NCBI GenBank assembly: GCA_035302405.1
Contig: DATGSR010000200.1
Coordinates: 1 to 14,313 of the forward strand
Origin: CALKWS01 sp035302405
GTDB taxonomy: Bacteria; Actinomycetota; Actinomycetes; Actinomycetales; Beutenbergiaceae
Length of the DNA: 14,313 nucleotides
Direction: 5' to 3'
The first letter of the stretch is position 1; the number at the start of each line of letters is the position of its first letter. Below are positions 1-7,303 of the stretch, one piece after another. Position numbers and translations under genes: made by a program. Below the pieces are notes generated by a model. The model made no database searches. It was given only the letters and a program-made list of their open reading frames with translations, and was not told where the DNA came from.

Positions 1-451
1 ACCGGACGGCGAAGGCGAGTACCGGCGTGGGGCAGGGCCCGGGCAACACCAGCGCCTCGCCGCCGGCACCTGCGACGACGTCGGCGGTGTCCGCGGCGAA
101 ACGGGAAGACCGGTGCCGGGCGTCGTAGCCGATCACCACCCGCGCCCCGGACTCGAGACGCTCGTTGAGGTAGGCCATCAGACCGGCTGCCGCGCGGATC
201 ACCACCGCCCGGTTCATCCGGTTCGGTCCGGCGCCCAGTTCGCCGCGGAGCCCGGCAGTGCCGAACTGCAGCATGCCGGAGAACCGGTCCTGCAGTTCGG
301 CGAGCGCCACTTGGGCACGGCTCGCCTCAGCGGGCCCTTCGCCGGCCTCTGCCAGCAGACGCCGCAATTCGGCGGCGTCATCGGGATCCGGGTCGTCCTG
401 TATCCAGGTCCGCACCTGCGCCAACAGAGCCTCGTCCGCCACGCCGCTCAT
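1..451 (-). CDS. pmmB: Phosphomannomutase/phosphoglucomutase (alpha-D-phosphohexomutase family), N-terminal part
   Basis: The gene runs off the left edge, so only about 150 N-terminal residues are visible. Alpha-D-phosphohexomutases move phosphate between C1 and C6 of mannose or glucose through a phosphoserine, in the cytoplasm. The sequence shows the family's N-terminal helix-rich lead, the motif FGTAGLRG at residues 63-70 followed by GAGPNRMN, and the domain I strand VVIGYDARH at about 106-113. The end PCPTPVLAFAV is where the chain approaches the catalytic-serine loop, which lies outside the window. The ATG at 451 has GGAGAGG 9 nt upstream. Purine nucleoside phosphorylase lies just upstream on the same strand, as I recall for M. 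tuberculosis deoD-pmmB; pentose/hexose phosphate salvage is the likely shared theme. Whether mannose or glucose is preferred cannot be judged from this part. Confidence 0.9.
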   Translation of the reverse strand, partial: MSGVADEALLAQVRTWIQDDPDPDDAAELRRLLAEAGEGPAEASRAQVALAELQDRFSGMLQFGTAGLRGELGAGPNRMNRAVVIRAAAGLMAYLNERLESGARVVIGYDARHRSSRFAADTADVVAGAGGEALVLPGPCPTPVLAFAVR

Positions 452-460
452 CGCCGTCGT

Positions 461-467
461 CCTCTCC
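461..467 (-). promoter_or_regulatory. Ribosome binding site of the phosphohexomutase gene
   Basis: GGAGAGG on the minus strand lies 9 nt before the ATG at 451. It fixes the start of the gene that leaves the window on the left. Confidence 0.7.
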
Positions 468-510
468 GTTCCGCTATTGGCTCCTCGTTACACCCGACAC
501 GCTAGGCAAC

Positions 511-603
511 CGATGCGCCAGGCCTATACGGGTGCGCCCGGCCCAACCGATGGGCCAGGTCTATACCGATACGTCAGGCCTCATCGATGCGCCAGGTCGT
601 GCT
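511..603. repeat. Degenerate 18-19 bp tandem repeats between punA and the phosphohexomutase gene
   Basis: Five imperfect units begin at 511, 529, 548, 567 and 585, with a recognisable unit CGATGCGCCAGGCCTATA. The best copies are spaced exactly 37 bp (511, 548, 585), that is two units of 18 and 19 bp. The array fills most of the 151-bp gap and ends at the stop codon of punA. The unit length is not a multiple of three and no gene spans it, so it is non-coding. There are no unique spacers, so it is not a CRISPR array. A similar array lies at 12204-12363. Confidence 0.75.
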
Positions 604-1415
604 CACTCCAGGATTTTCTGCACGATCGCCGTCAGGAGCGCGCTGATCCGCGGGCCGGCCTCCTTGCCCGCGGCGATCACCTCGGCGTGCGACAGCGGCT
701 GCGGCGATACGCCCGCGGCGAGGTTGGTGACCAGCGAGATACCCAGCACCTGCATACCCGCCTGTCGCGCGGCAATCGCCTCCAACGCGGTGGACATCCC
801 CACCAGATCCGCACCCAGGGTCCTGGCCATCCGCACCTCGGCGGGGGTTTCATAGTGCGGACCGGGGAATTGGGCGTACACCCCTTCGGGAAGGTCGGGG
901 TCCACGGTGTGGGCGATGGCCCGCAGCCGGGGGGAGTACAGGTCGGTCAGGTCCACGAAGTTGGCGCCCTCCACGGGGGAGGCGGCGGTGAGGTTCAGGT
1001 GGTCGTTGATCAGCACCGCCGTGCCCGGTACCCACTCGCGGCGCAGCCCGCCCGCACCGTTGGTGAGCACCAAGGTTTCGGCACCTGCGGCTGCGGCCGT
1101 GCGCACCGGGTGGGCCACCGCACGGACGCCGCGGCCCTCGTAGTAGTGGGTGCGTGCTCCCAGTACCAGGGCGTGCTTGGTGCCGGTGGGGCTGTCGATC
1201 TCCACCGCACGCAGGGTTCCGCGGTGGCCGGGGACTCCGGAGACGCTGAAGCCCGGGATGTCAGTGGCGTCCACCGTGGCGATGGTGCGGCCCATCAGGT
1301 CCGCCGCTTCGGCCCACCCCGAACCCAGCACCAGGGCGATGTCATACCGGGGCACCCCGGTCGCCTCGGTCAACACCTCGGCTGCGGCCGCGGCGGTGGC
1401 GGCCGGGTCGGTCAT
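603..1415 (-). CDS. punA: Purine nucleoside phosphorylase (trimeric PNP, 6-oxopurine type)
   Basis: Phosphorolysis of inosine and guanosine to the free base plus (deoxy)ribose 1-phosphate, a cytoplasmic salvage step. Seen: phosphate-binding GSGW (31-34) and GHRG (63-66), THYYEG (89-94), the family signature GVYAQFPGPHYETPAEVR (178-195), VGMST (205-209) and LVTNLAAG (228-235). Glu189, Met207 and Asn231 have the same mutual spacing as Glu201, Met219 and Asn243 of human PNP, which indicates 6-oxopurine specificity rather than the hexameric DeoD type. From the ATG at 1415 the protein has 270 residues, the usual family length. A GAG sits close upstream, giving a poor ribosome site. An in-frame GTG at 1502 would add 29 low-complexity residues and fits a leaderless start, so the start is uncertain. 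The ribose 1-phosphate product could pass to a phosphohexomutase-family enzyme such as the neighbour. Confidence 0.93.
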   Translation of the reverse strand: MTDPAATAAAAAEVLTEATGVPRYDIALVLGSGWAEAADLMGRTIATVDATDIPGFSVSGVPGHRGTLRAVEIDSPTGTKHALVLGARTHYYEGRGVRAVAHPVRTAAAAGAETLVLTNGAGGLRREWVPGTAVLINDHLNLTAASPVEGANFVDLTDLYSPRLRAIAHTVDPDLPEGVYAQFPGPHYETPAEVRMARTLGADLVGMSTALEAIAARQAGMQVLGISLVTNLAAGVSPQPLSHAEVIAAGKEAGPRISALLTAIVQKILE

Positions 1416-1509
1416 GTCCTCATGGGATCCGGTGGGCGCCTCGGAACGCGCGGCGGGCCGGGAGGGGGACGGGCCCCCGGCGGGATCGTTGGGTGTGTGC
1501 ACGCCCTAG

Positions 1510-1515
1510 AACCTA
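1510..1515 (-). promoter_or_regulatory. Possible -10 element for punA
   Basis: TAGGTT on the minus strand matches TANNNT and ends 7 nt before the in-frame GTG at 1502. It would place the transcription start at or next to that GTG, giving either a leaderless punA with 29 extra residues or an 87-nt leader before the ATG at 1415. No -35 box is evident. This is the divergent punA/lpdA gap (1416-1682); nothing else in it stands out except a lone TTGACC at 1564-1569 without a matching -10. Confidence 0.4.
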
Positions 1516-1670
1516 CTCTGCTCACCGCCCGAGGCGCCCCGGACGCGACCACCCGGAGCGATGTTGACCGCGCTAAACCGGCCAGTGCGGGCCGAAACCG
1601 GTCCTGTGCGGGCGCCGGTACCGGCCCGGGCGGGCCTCGCCTCCGACGTGCGTGCCTTGCTCGGGCACGT

Positions 1671-1675
1671 GGAGG
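1671..1675 (+). promoter_or_regulatory. Ribosome binding site of lpdA
   Basis: GGAGG lies 7 nt before the ATG at 1683. It decides the lpdA start, since the frame stays open far upstream (back to 258) through the antisense of punA. Confidence 0.8.
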
Positions 1676-1682
1676 CGGCACA

Positions 1683-3149
1683 ATGGCCTTCGTGACTTCC
1701 AACTTCCCCACTCCGCCAGAACTGCCCACCGGTGTGCGACGCTCCACCACCCGAGAAGGGAGCCGGGTGGTCATCATCGGTGGGGGGCCCGGAGGCTACG
1801 AGGCGGCGCTCGTGGCCGCCCAACTCGGGGCCGGCGTCACCCTGATCGAGCAGCAGGGCCTGGGCGGTTCGGCGGTGTTGACCGACGTGGTGCCCTCCAA
1901 GACGCTCATCGCCACCGCCGAGTGGATGACCTTGACCGAGAGTTCCCGGGAACTGGGCATCCGCCCCACCGGCGGGCACGACGGCACCCTCGAGGTGGAC
2001 CTGAACCGGGTGAACGATCGGGTGCTGAACCTGGCCAGCGCGCAGAGCCGCGACATCCGCGCCCGGCTACAGCGCGAGGGCGTCAACCTGGTGGACGGCA
2101 CTGGGAGGTTGGACGGTCCCGGTGCGGTCATCGCGCAGACCGACGACGGGGAGCGCCGTTTCGGCGCCGATGTGATCCTGGTGGCCACCGGAGCCCGCCC
2201 GCGGGTGCTGCCCACCGCAGAACCCGACGGGGAACGGATCCTGACCTGGAAGCAGATGTATGACCTGAAGGACCCGATGGAAAGGCTCATCGTGGTCGGT
2301 TCGGGGGTCACGGGGGCCGAGTTCGCCGGCGCCTACAACGCCCTGGGGGTGCCGGTGGTGCTGGTGTCCAGCCGGGACCGTGTGCTGCCCGGGGAGGATG
2401 CCGACGCCGCGGAACTGATCGAGAACGTCTTCCGCCGACGCGGTATGGACGTGATGTCCCGTTCCCGGGCGGCGGCGGTCCGCCGGGTGGACGGCGGGGT
2501 GGAGGTGGACCTGACCGACGGGCAGGTCATCACCGGATCCCACTGCTTACTCGCAGTGGGCGGGGTGCCCAACAGCGAGGACCTGGGTCTGGCCGAGGCC
2601 GGAGTCAACACCACCGAGTCCGGCCACATCGAGGTGGACCGGGTTTCTCGCACCACGGTCCGGGGGGTGTATGCCGCCGGGGACGTCACCGGATTGCTAC
2701 CACTGGCGTCGGTGGCGGCGATGCAGGGGCGGATCGCGATGTGGCACTCCCTGGGTGATGCGGTGGCCCCGCTGGACCTGCGCATGGTGTCGGCCAACAT
2801 CTTCACCGCCCCGGAGATCGCCACGGTGGGGATCCCCGAGCGAGCCATCACCGACCAGGAGGTCAACGGCCTGGTCACGATGCTCCCCCTGGCGCGCAAC
2901 CCACGGGCGAAGATGCTGGGCATCAACGAGGGGTTCATTAAGATCTTCTCCCACCGCTCCTCCGGCATCGTGCTCGGCGGGGTGGTCGTGGCACCGCGAG
3001 CCAGCGAACTGATCTTCCCGATCACCCTGGCCGTCAACCACCGGCTCACGGTCGATGAGGTCGCCGCCGCGTTCACGATCTACCCGTCCCTGTCCGGTTC
3101 GATCGCCGAGGCGGCCCGGGTGCTGCACGCCGGACCCCCGGTGGGTTGA
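1683..3149 (+). CDS. lpdA: LpdA-type NAD(P)H:quinone oxidoreductase (flavoprotein disulfide reductase family)
   Basis: A 488-residue FAD protein of the dihydrolipoamide dehydrogenase fold. FAD-binding GGGPGG lies at 33-38 after the strand VVII, the NAD(P) Rossmann motif GSGVTG at 206-211, and the second FAD motif YAAGD at 330-334. The C-terminal dimerisation domain is complete, with ATVGIPE and YPSLSGSIAEAAR. At the place of the redox disulfide (residues 64 and 69) there are Ala and Val, and the C-terminal His-Glu pair is replaced (YPSLSG). It therefore cannot be a lipoamide dehydrogenase. The overall sequence closely recalls M. tuberculosis LpdA (Rv3303c), which reduces quinones with NAD(P)H. 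Probable role: cytoplasmic quinone reduction or protection from oxidative stress. It has its own ribosome site and is divergent from punA. Confidence 0.9.
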   Translation: MAFVTSNFPTPPELPTGVRRSTTREGSRVVIIGGGPGGYEAALVAAQLGAGVTLIEQQGLGGSAVLTDVVPSKTLIATAEWMTLTESSRELGIRPTGGHDGTLEVDLNRVNDRVLNLASAQSRDIRARLQREGVNLVDGTGRLDGPGAVIAQTDDGERRFGADVILVATGARPRVLPTAEPDGERILTWKQMYDLKDPMERLIVVGSGVTGAEFAGAYNALGVPVVLVSSRDRVLPGEDADAAELIENVFRRRGMDVMSRSRAAAVRRVDGGVEVDLTDGQVITGSHCLLAVGGVPNSEDLGLAEAGVNTTESGHIEVDRVSRTTVRGVYAAGDVTGLLPLASVAAMQGRIAMWHSLGDAVAPLDLRMVSANIFTAPEIATVGIPERAITDQEVNGLVTMLPLARNPRAKMLGINEGFIKIFSHRSSGIVLGGVVVAPRASELIFPITLAVNHRLTVDEVAAAFTIYPSLSGSIAEAARVLHAGPPVG

Positions 3150-3205
3150 GGAATCCGGCCCGACGCCGAGGGCGCCCCGACAGGTGGGGCTACTGCCGGA
3201 GCCTC

Positions 3206-3211
3206 TAGGCT
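3206..3211 (+). promoter_or_regulatory. -10 element of a probably leaderless dapE transcript
   Basis: TAGGCT occupies positions -12 to -7 relative to the A of the dapE ATG at 3218, and no Shine-Dalgarno sequence precedes that ATG. This is the classic actinobacterial leaderless layout, with transcription starting at the ATG. No clear -35 box is visible. Confidence 0.6.
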
Positions 3212-3217
3212 CTGTCC

Positions 3218-4360
3218 ATGAACCAACCGAGCACGCCCGGGGGTGGACCGGGGCAGGTGAACCTGCCCGATCTGGTGAGCACCGACGTCGTCGACCTCAC
3301 CCAGGAACTGTGCGACACCTACTCCGTCTCCGGCTCCGAGGGGCCGCTCGCCGAGGGGATCGAGACGGCGCTGCGCGGCTATGACCATCTGGAGGTGCTG
3401 CGCTGCGGGAACACGGTGCTGGCCCGCACCAACCTGGGCCGCGCCCGCCGGGTGATCGTGGCCGGGCACCTGGATACGGTGCCGGTTGCCTCGAACCTGC
3501 CCACCCGGCGGCAGCGGGACGCCACCGGTGCCGAGTGGCTCTGGGGCCGGGGCACAGTGGACATGAAGGGCGGGGTGGCGGTCGGCCTGCACCTCGCGGC
3601 CTCGATGACGGCACCGGCCTACGACCTCACCTGGATCTTCTACGACAACGAGGAGGTCGCCGCCGACCTCAACGGGCTGAACCTGGTGGCCGCCGAGCAT
3701 CCCGACTGGCTGCGCGCCGACCTCGCGGTGCTGGCCGAACCCACGTCGGCCGGCATCGAAGCCGGATGCAACGGCAGCCTGCAGGTGCACCTGACAACCC
3801 GTGGTGTGGCGGCACATTCGGCCCGGGCGTGGGTGGGCCGCAACGCTATCCACGAGGTCACCCAGGTGCTGGCCCGCCTCACCGGGTACGACCCGGCGCA
3901 CGTGCCGGTCGACGGGCTGACCTACCGCGAGGGGCTGAACGCCGTCCGCATCCACGGGGGCATAGCCGGCAACGTGATCCCCGATGAGTGCACGGTGCAG
4001 GTGAATTACCGGTTCGCCCCGAACAAGAATGAGGCGGCCGCGTTGGCGCACCTGCGGGAGGTGTTCGACGGGTTCGAAATGACCGTCCTCGACTCCTCCC
4101 CGGGCGCCCCGCCCTCGCTGGAGCACCCGGTGACCGCCGATTTCGTGCAGGCCATCACCGCACACACCGCAACGCAGGTGCAAGCCAAACAGGGCTGGAC
4201 CGATGTGGCTCGGTTCACCGCCCTCGGCGTGCCGGCGGTGAACTTCGGCCCCGGCGACCCGTTGCTCGCCCATACCGACCACGAAGCCGTGCCCACCGAG
4301 CAGATCCGGATGCACGCTCAGGCGTTGCGATCGTGGTTGAGTACCCCAGGGACCGAGTGA
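3218..4360 (+). CDS. dapE: Succinyl-diaminopimelate desuccinylase
   Basis: Removes succinate from N-succinyl-LL-diaminopimelate in the lysine/peptidoglycan precursor pathway (cytoplasmic, two zinc ions, M20 family). Visible: GHLDTVP with His84 and Asp86, the bridging Asp115 in RGTVDMKGG, the general-base pair Glu145-Glu146 in YDNEEV, the metal ligand Glu174 in LAEPTSAG, and the C-terminal ligand His352 in LAHTDHEAV. The lid/dimerisation domain lies between about 180 and 290, with NGSLQVHLTTRG and AAHSARAW. At 380 residues it has the family's normal length. The ATG at 3218 is chosen because a TAGGCT box stands exactly 6 nt before it. It lies 68 bp after lpdA. A LOG-family gene follows after 31 bp with its own ribosome site, so the two may be co-transcribed. 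Other M20 peptidases are possible, but the RGTVDMKGG and YDNEEV context and the neighbours fit actinobacterial DapE. Confidence 0.93.
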   Translation: MNQPSTPGGGPGQVNLPDLVSTDVVDLTQELCDTYSVSGSEGPLAEGIETALRGYDHLEVLRCGNTVLARTNLGRARRVIVAGHLDTVPVASNLPTRRQRDATGAEWLWGRGTVDMKGGVAVGLHLAASMTAPAYDLTWIFYDNEEVAADLNGLNLVAAEHPDWLRADLAVLAEPTSAGIEAGCNGSLQVHLTTRGVAAHSARAWVGRNAIHEVTQVLARLTGYDPAHVPVDGLTYREGLNAVRIHGGIAGNVIPDECTVQVNYRFAPNKNEAAALAHLREVFDGFEMTVLDSSPGAPPSLEHPVTADFVQAITAHTATQVQAKQGWTDVARFTALGVPAVNFGPGDPLLAHTDHEAVPTEQIRMHAQALRSWLSTPGTE

Positions 4361-4376
4361 CACGATCAGCGCCACA

Positions 4377-4382
4377 GGGAGG
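4377..4382 (+). promoter_or_regulatory. Ribosome binding site of the LOG-family gene
   Basis: GGGAGG lies 9 nt before the ATG at 4392 and supports that start. Confidence 0.65.
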
Positions 4383-4391
4383 CTAACGGGG

Positions 4392-5204
4392 ATGAGGAAC
4401 AAGAAGGCCGGACGCGGCCGGGAGTACCGCAAGGGGCCGATCCGACTTCGCGGCCGGCACATCCCGGAGAAGACCACCGACGAACGGCTGCTGGAGTGGA
4501 CCGGGCGGGAAGCGGAGTGGGTGCATACCGACCCGTGGCGGGTGATGCGCATCCAGGCCGAGTTCGTCGAGGGCTTCGGTGCACTGGCCGAGTTGGGGCC
4601 GGCGATCAGTGTGTTCGGCTCGGCCCGGTTCGAGGAGACCAACCCCTACTACGAACTCGGCGAGCAGGTCGCCGAAGAACTCGTCAAGGCCGGTTTCGGG
4701 GTGATCACCGGCGGCGGCCCGGGCGTGATGGAAGCGGCGAATAAGGGCGCCAAGGACGCCGAAGGCACCTCGGTGGGGCTGGGCATCGAGTTGCCCTTCG
4801 AGCAGGGCATGAACGACTACGTGGACCTGGGCGTGCACTTCCGGTACTTCTTCGCGCGCAAGACCATGTTCGTCAAGTACGCCCAGGGATTCATCGTGCT
4901 GCCCGGGGGGTACGGCACCCTCGATGAACTCTTCGAGGCCCTCACCTTGGTGCAGACCGGGAAGGTCAAACGATTCCCGATCGTGCTCATGGGCACCGAG
5001 TTCTGGCAGGACCTGCTCGCCTGGCTGCGCAAGACGCTGGTGTCCCACGGCACGATCGCCGCCGAGGACGTGGACCTGGTGCAACTGACCGACGACCCGG
5101 CAGAGGCGGTCCGGATGGTCATCGAGGCCAACCATCACCGCCGGCGCGCGGAGGCCGCCGCACAGGAACGCGCCGAGGACGAGGGGCGGGGCCGGCCGGA
5201 ATGA
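4392..5204 (+). CDS. LOG-family protein (TIGR00730; nucleotide 5'-monophosphate phosphoribohydrolase)
   Basis: Proteins of this family, often misnamed lysine decarboxylases, cleave nucleoside 5'-monophosphates to base plus ribose 5-phosphate; in plants and some actinobacteria they activate cytokinins. The two diagnostic motifs are present: GGGPGVMEAAN at residues 107-117 and PGGYGTLDE at 171-179, with the conserved RKTMFV stretch between them. The fold is a single Rossmann-like domain from about 70 to 255. The 70-residue basic N-terminal extension (RNKKAGRGREYRKG...) and the charged C-terminal tail after 255 are typical of the longer actinobacterial version that follows dapE (Rv1205 in M. tuberculosis, as I recall). 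No catalytic residue is missing that I can see. The physiological substrate is unknown. The gene lies 31 bp after dapE and 37 bp before a small membrane protein gene. Confidence 0.9.
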   Translation: MRNKKAGRGREYRKGPIRLRGRHIPEKTTDERLLEWTGREAEWVHTDPWRVMRIQAEFVEGFGALAELGPAISVFGSARFEETNPYYELGEQVAEELVKAGFGVITGGGPGVMEAANKGAKDAEGTSVGLGIELPFEQGMNDYVDLGVHFRYFFARKTMFVKYAQGFIVLPGGYGTLDELFEALTLVQTGKVKRFPIVLMGTEFWQDLLAWLRKTLVSHGTIAAEDVDLVQLTDDPAEAVRMVIEANHHRRRAEAAAQERAEDEGRGRPE

Positions 5205-5241
5205 GCCCCGCGCCGGCACTCACCACGGGGCGCGATCTGCG

Positions 5242-5526
5242 GTGAGTTGGGTCAGCCCGATGACCGGGGTCTTCGCGTTGGCGATCGTTGCGGTGCTGGT
5301 GGTGGCGTGGCTCGCCTCCAGCGGGAGAATGCACCTGTCCTGGCCCCCGGAGCAGCAGCGGCCGGAGCCCGCCGACCGGAGCTTCTCCCATGCACGAGCG
5401 GTTCCTGGCATAGAATGGGACATACACGATCCAGAACCGAGCGCCCGGGCAACCCGGGACGAACGGTTCGATCCCACTCGACCACAGGAGCATGCACATG
5501 GCCGCCATGAAGCCCAGAACCGGTGA
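5242..5526 (+). CDS. Small one-pass membrane protein, unknown function
   Basis: A 94-residue protein with one membrane segment at about residues 8-26 (TGVFALAIVAVLVVAWLAS) and a charged, proline-rich remainder. I do not recognise it; in related genomes a small membrane protein commonly sits just before the DUF3117 gene. The first 50 codons have the G/C-rich third positions of real genes here. After about codon 51 the bias drops sharply, and the last 29 nt overlap the DUF3117 gene in another frame. The tail also covers the TAGAAT box and the ribosome site of that gene. The start is uncertain: GTG 5242 has no clear ribosome site, and an ATG at 5260 would remove only six residues and leave the membrane segment intact. 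It may share a transcript with the LOG gene 37 bp upstream. Confidence 0.6.
   Translation: MSWVSPMTGVFALAIVAVLVVAWLASSGRMHLSWPPEQQRPEPADRSFSHARAVPGIEWDIHDPEPSARATRDERFDPTRPQEHAHGRHEAQNR
5411..5416 (+). promoter_or_regulatory. -10 element for DUF3117-pepA
   Basis: TAGAAT (5 of 6 matches to TATAAT) lies about 80 nt before the DUF3117 ATG, in the only locally A/T-rich stretch of this region. No good -35 box is seen at 16-19 bp. It lies inside the 3' part of the small membrane protein gene. Confidence 0.45.
5485..5490 (+). promoter_or_regulatory. Ribosome binding site of the DUF3117 gene
   Basis: CAGGAG lies 7 nt before the ATG at 5498. Another in-frame ATG at 5492 is too close to this site to be used, so it decides the start. 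Confidence 0.7.
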
Positions 5527-5665
5527 CGGACCGCTCGAGGTCACCAAGGAGGGGCGCGGGATCATCATGCGAGTCCCGCTGGAAGGCGGTGGCCGGCTTG
5601 TCGTCGAACTCAACCCGGATGAGGCATCGGACCTGTCCAACGCGCTGAGCGCGGTCACCGACTGA
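5498..5665 (+). CDS. DUF3117 family protein (55 aa)
   Basis: A small, extremely conserved actinobacterial protein of unknown function. It begins MAAMKPRTGDGPLEVTKEG and ends in VELNPDEASDLSNALSAVTD; the KPRTGDGPLEVTKEGR core is the signature of the family (Rv1211 in M. tuberculosis, as I recall). The 55-residue length is normal. It has no membrane segment or cysteines and should be cytoplasmic. It has its own promoter-like box and a good ribosome site, and is followed after only 2 nt by pepA, so it probably heads a two-gene operon. No biochemical function can be assigned. Confidence 0.93.
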   Translation: MAAMKPRTGDGPLEVTKEGRGIIMRVPLEGGGRLVVELNPDEASDLSNALSAVTD

Positions 5666-5667
5666 CG

Positions 5668-7206
5668 GTGGCTTCGGAGTCTGCCCCGCGTATCGCGCTG
5701 CAGACCGGGCAACTTGATGCTGCCCGGCTGCGGCAATTCGGCACCGAGGCGCTACTGGCGTTACCGGTACGCGCCGACGGCGAGGAAGTGGTCCCGACCC
5801 AGGACCTCTCCTCAGCCTACGCTGCCGACCTGACCGCCCTGGCCCGTCGGGCCGAGGCCTCGGCCGGAGCCGGTAGCGCCACGACTGCGGTGCTGCCGGC
5901 ATTGGCCGACGACGCCGCACCGTGGGCGGGCATGCCCGACCGGTTGGTCTTCGCCGGCGTAGGCGATGAGAGCCCGATGGCGATGCGCCAGGCAGGTGCT
6001 GCCCTCGCCCGGGCGGCCAGCAAGCAAACCCACCTGGTGGTCGACCTGAACGGCTTGGACCGGGCCACCGAAGCCGCCGTGGGGGCCTTCATCGAAGGCT
6101 TGCTGCTGGGGTCCTACCGGCACCCGTTCACCGGCACCGGCTCCGGTCCGGACGATCCGTGCCCGCAGATCACCCTGGTGGGCGGGGTCGGCGAGGATGT
6201 CCTCGCCCGCGCCGAGATCGGTGCCCGCGCCACGACGCTCGCCCGCACGCTGGCCGCTACCCCCTCGAACATCAAGACCCCGGCGTGGGTGGCCGAGCAG
6301 GCCCGACATGCCGCCGAGGACGTGCCCGGGGTGAAGGTCACCGAGTACGACGAGGACTGGCTCGCCGAACAAGGCATGGAAGGTGTGCTCGCCGTCGGCG
6401 GGGGCTCGGTCAACCCGCCGCGGTTGGTCACCGTCGCCTATACCCCCGAAGGCGCTGCGGATCACGCGCCGGTGGTGCTGGTCGGCAAGGGCATCACCTA
6501 CGACACCGGTGGCCTGTCGATCAAGCCGCGGGAGTCCATGGTGCCGATGAAGACGGACATGTCCGGGGCCGCCGTGGTCCTGGCCGCCGCTCTCGGAGCC
6601 GCTCGGGCGCAGGTGCCCACACCGGTGGTCGCGGTGCTGGCGCTCGCGGAGAACACCGTTGCGGCGGGCTCCTACAAACCCGGTGACGTGCTGACGATGG
6701 TTGACGGCACCACCGTGGAAATCGCCAACACCGACGCCGAGGGCCGCCTGGTGCTCGCCGACGCGATGGCCTGGGCGCGAACCACCTACGAGCCGCACAC
6801 GTTGGTGGACGTGGCCACGCTCACCGGTGCCGCCACACTCGGGCTGGGCAAGAAGCACGCGGCGCTGTTCAGCACCGATGGGCAACTGACCGAGGAGTTG
6901 GTCCAGTCCGGCGACGTCACCGGCGAGGCGTTCTGGCCGATGCCGTTGGTGGCCGAGTACAAGTCCGCCCTGGACTCACCGGTGGCGGACCTGTGCCACG
7001 TCAACACCGATGCGCACACCTCCGCCGGGGCGATCACCGCGGCGCTGTTCCTGCAGCGCTTCGCCGCTGGCACCCGCTGGGCGCACCTGGATATCGCGGG
7101 CCCGGGGAGAGCCCCCAGAACGGAACACGAGTTCACCGAGGGGCCCACCGGGTACAGCGCCCGCGCCCTGGTGCACTGGCTCGCCGAACAGGCTCGAGCA
7201 GCCTGA
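5668..7206 (+). CDS. pepA: Leucyl aminopeptidase (M17 family, PepA)
   Basis: A cytosolic two-metal aminopeptidase that removes N-terminal residues from peptides, with a role in peptide turnover. The protein has 512 residues, normal for the family: an N-terminal macro-like domain (about 1-185) and a C-terminal catalytic domain. The metal ligands are all visible: Lys274 and Asp279 in VGKGITYDTGG, Asp297 in MKTDMSG, Asp356 and Glu358 in NTDAEGRL. The catalytic Lys286 and Arg360 are present too. Their spacing equals that of Lys250, Asp255, Asp273, Asp332, Glu334, Lys262 and Arg336 of bovine LAP, with a constant offset of 24. The GTG start lies 2 nt after the DUF3117 stop and has no Shine-Dalgarno sequence, so translation is probably coupled. 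The downstream gap (7207-7303) separates it from a convergent gene; I see no convincing terminator there. Confidence 0.95.
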   Translation: MASESAPRIALQTGQLDAARLRQFGTEALLALPVRADGEEVVPTQDLSSAYAADLTALARRAEASAGAGSATTAVLPALADDAAPWAGMPDRLVFAGVGDESPMAMRQAGAALARAASKQTHLVVDLNGLDRATEAAVGAFIEGLLLGSYRHPFTGTGSGPDDPCPQITLVGGVGEDVLARAEIGARATTLARTLAATPSNIKTPAWVAEQARHAAEDVPGVKVTEYDEDWLAEQGMEGVLAVGGGSVNPPRLVTVAYTPEGAADHAPVVLVGKGITYDTGGLSIKPRESMVPMKTDMSGAAVVLAAALGAARAQVPTPVVAVLALAENTVAAGSYKPGDVLTMVDGTTVEIANTDAEGRLVLADAMAWARTTYEPHTLVDVATLTGAATLGLGKKHAALFSTDGQLTEELVQSGDVTGEAFWPMPLVAEYKSALDSPVADLCHVNTDAHTSAGAITAALFLQRFAAGTRWAHLDIAGPGRAPRTEHEFTEGPTGYSARALVHWLAEQARAA

Positions 7207-7303
7207 CTTCTGCCCAGCGCGAACCAGCGGGCCTTTTCCGGGGCGCAGCGGCTGGACTCTCCGCCTGGTGCGAAGCGTCCACTACCTTGACTCGGGCGCG
7301 CCG

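Noticed and set aside
258..1682. Upstream extension of the lpdA frame by about 475 codons
   Set aside because: It runs antisense through punA and the repeat array and has no domain. lpdA has a good ribosome site and family-like N-terminus at 1683.
3080..4642. A 520-codon minus-strand open frame over dapE
   Set aside because: A shadow of dapE in high-GC DNA. The His/Gly/Val-rich translation has no domain, while dapE has all its catalytic residues.
5812..6885. A 357-codon minus-strand open frame within pepA
   Set aside because: Antisense to the conserved catalytic domain, with His/Gly-rich nonsense translation.
7207..7303. Bidirectional terminator between pepA and the O-methyltransferase
   Set aside because: Only short, mismatched stems can be drawn and there is no T-run.
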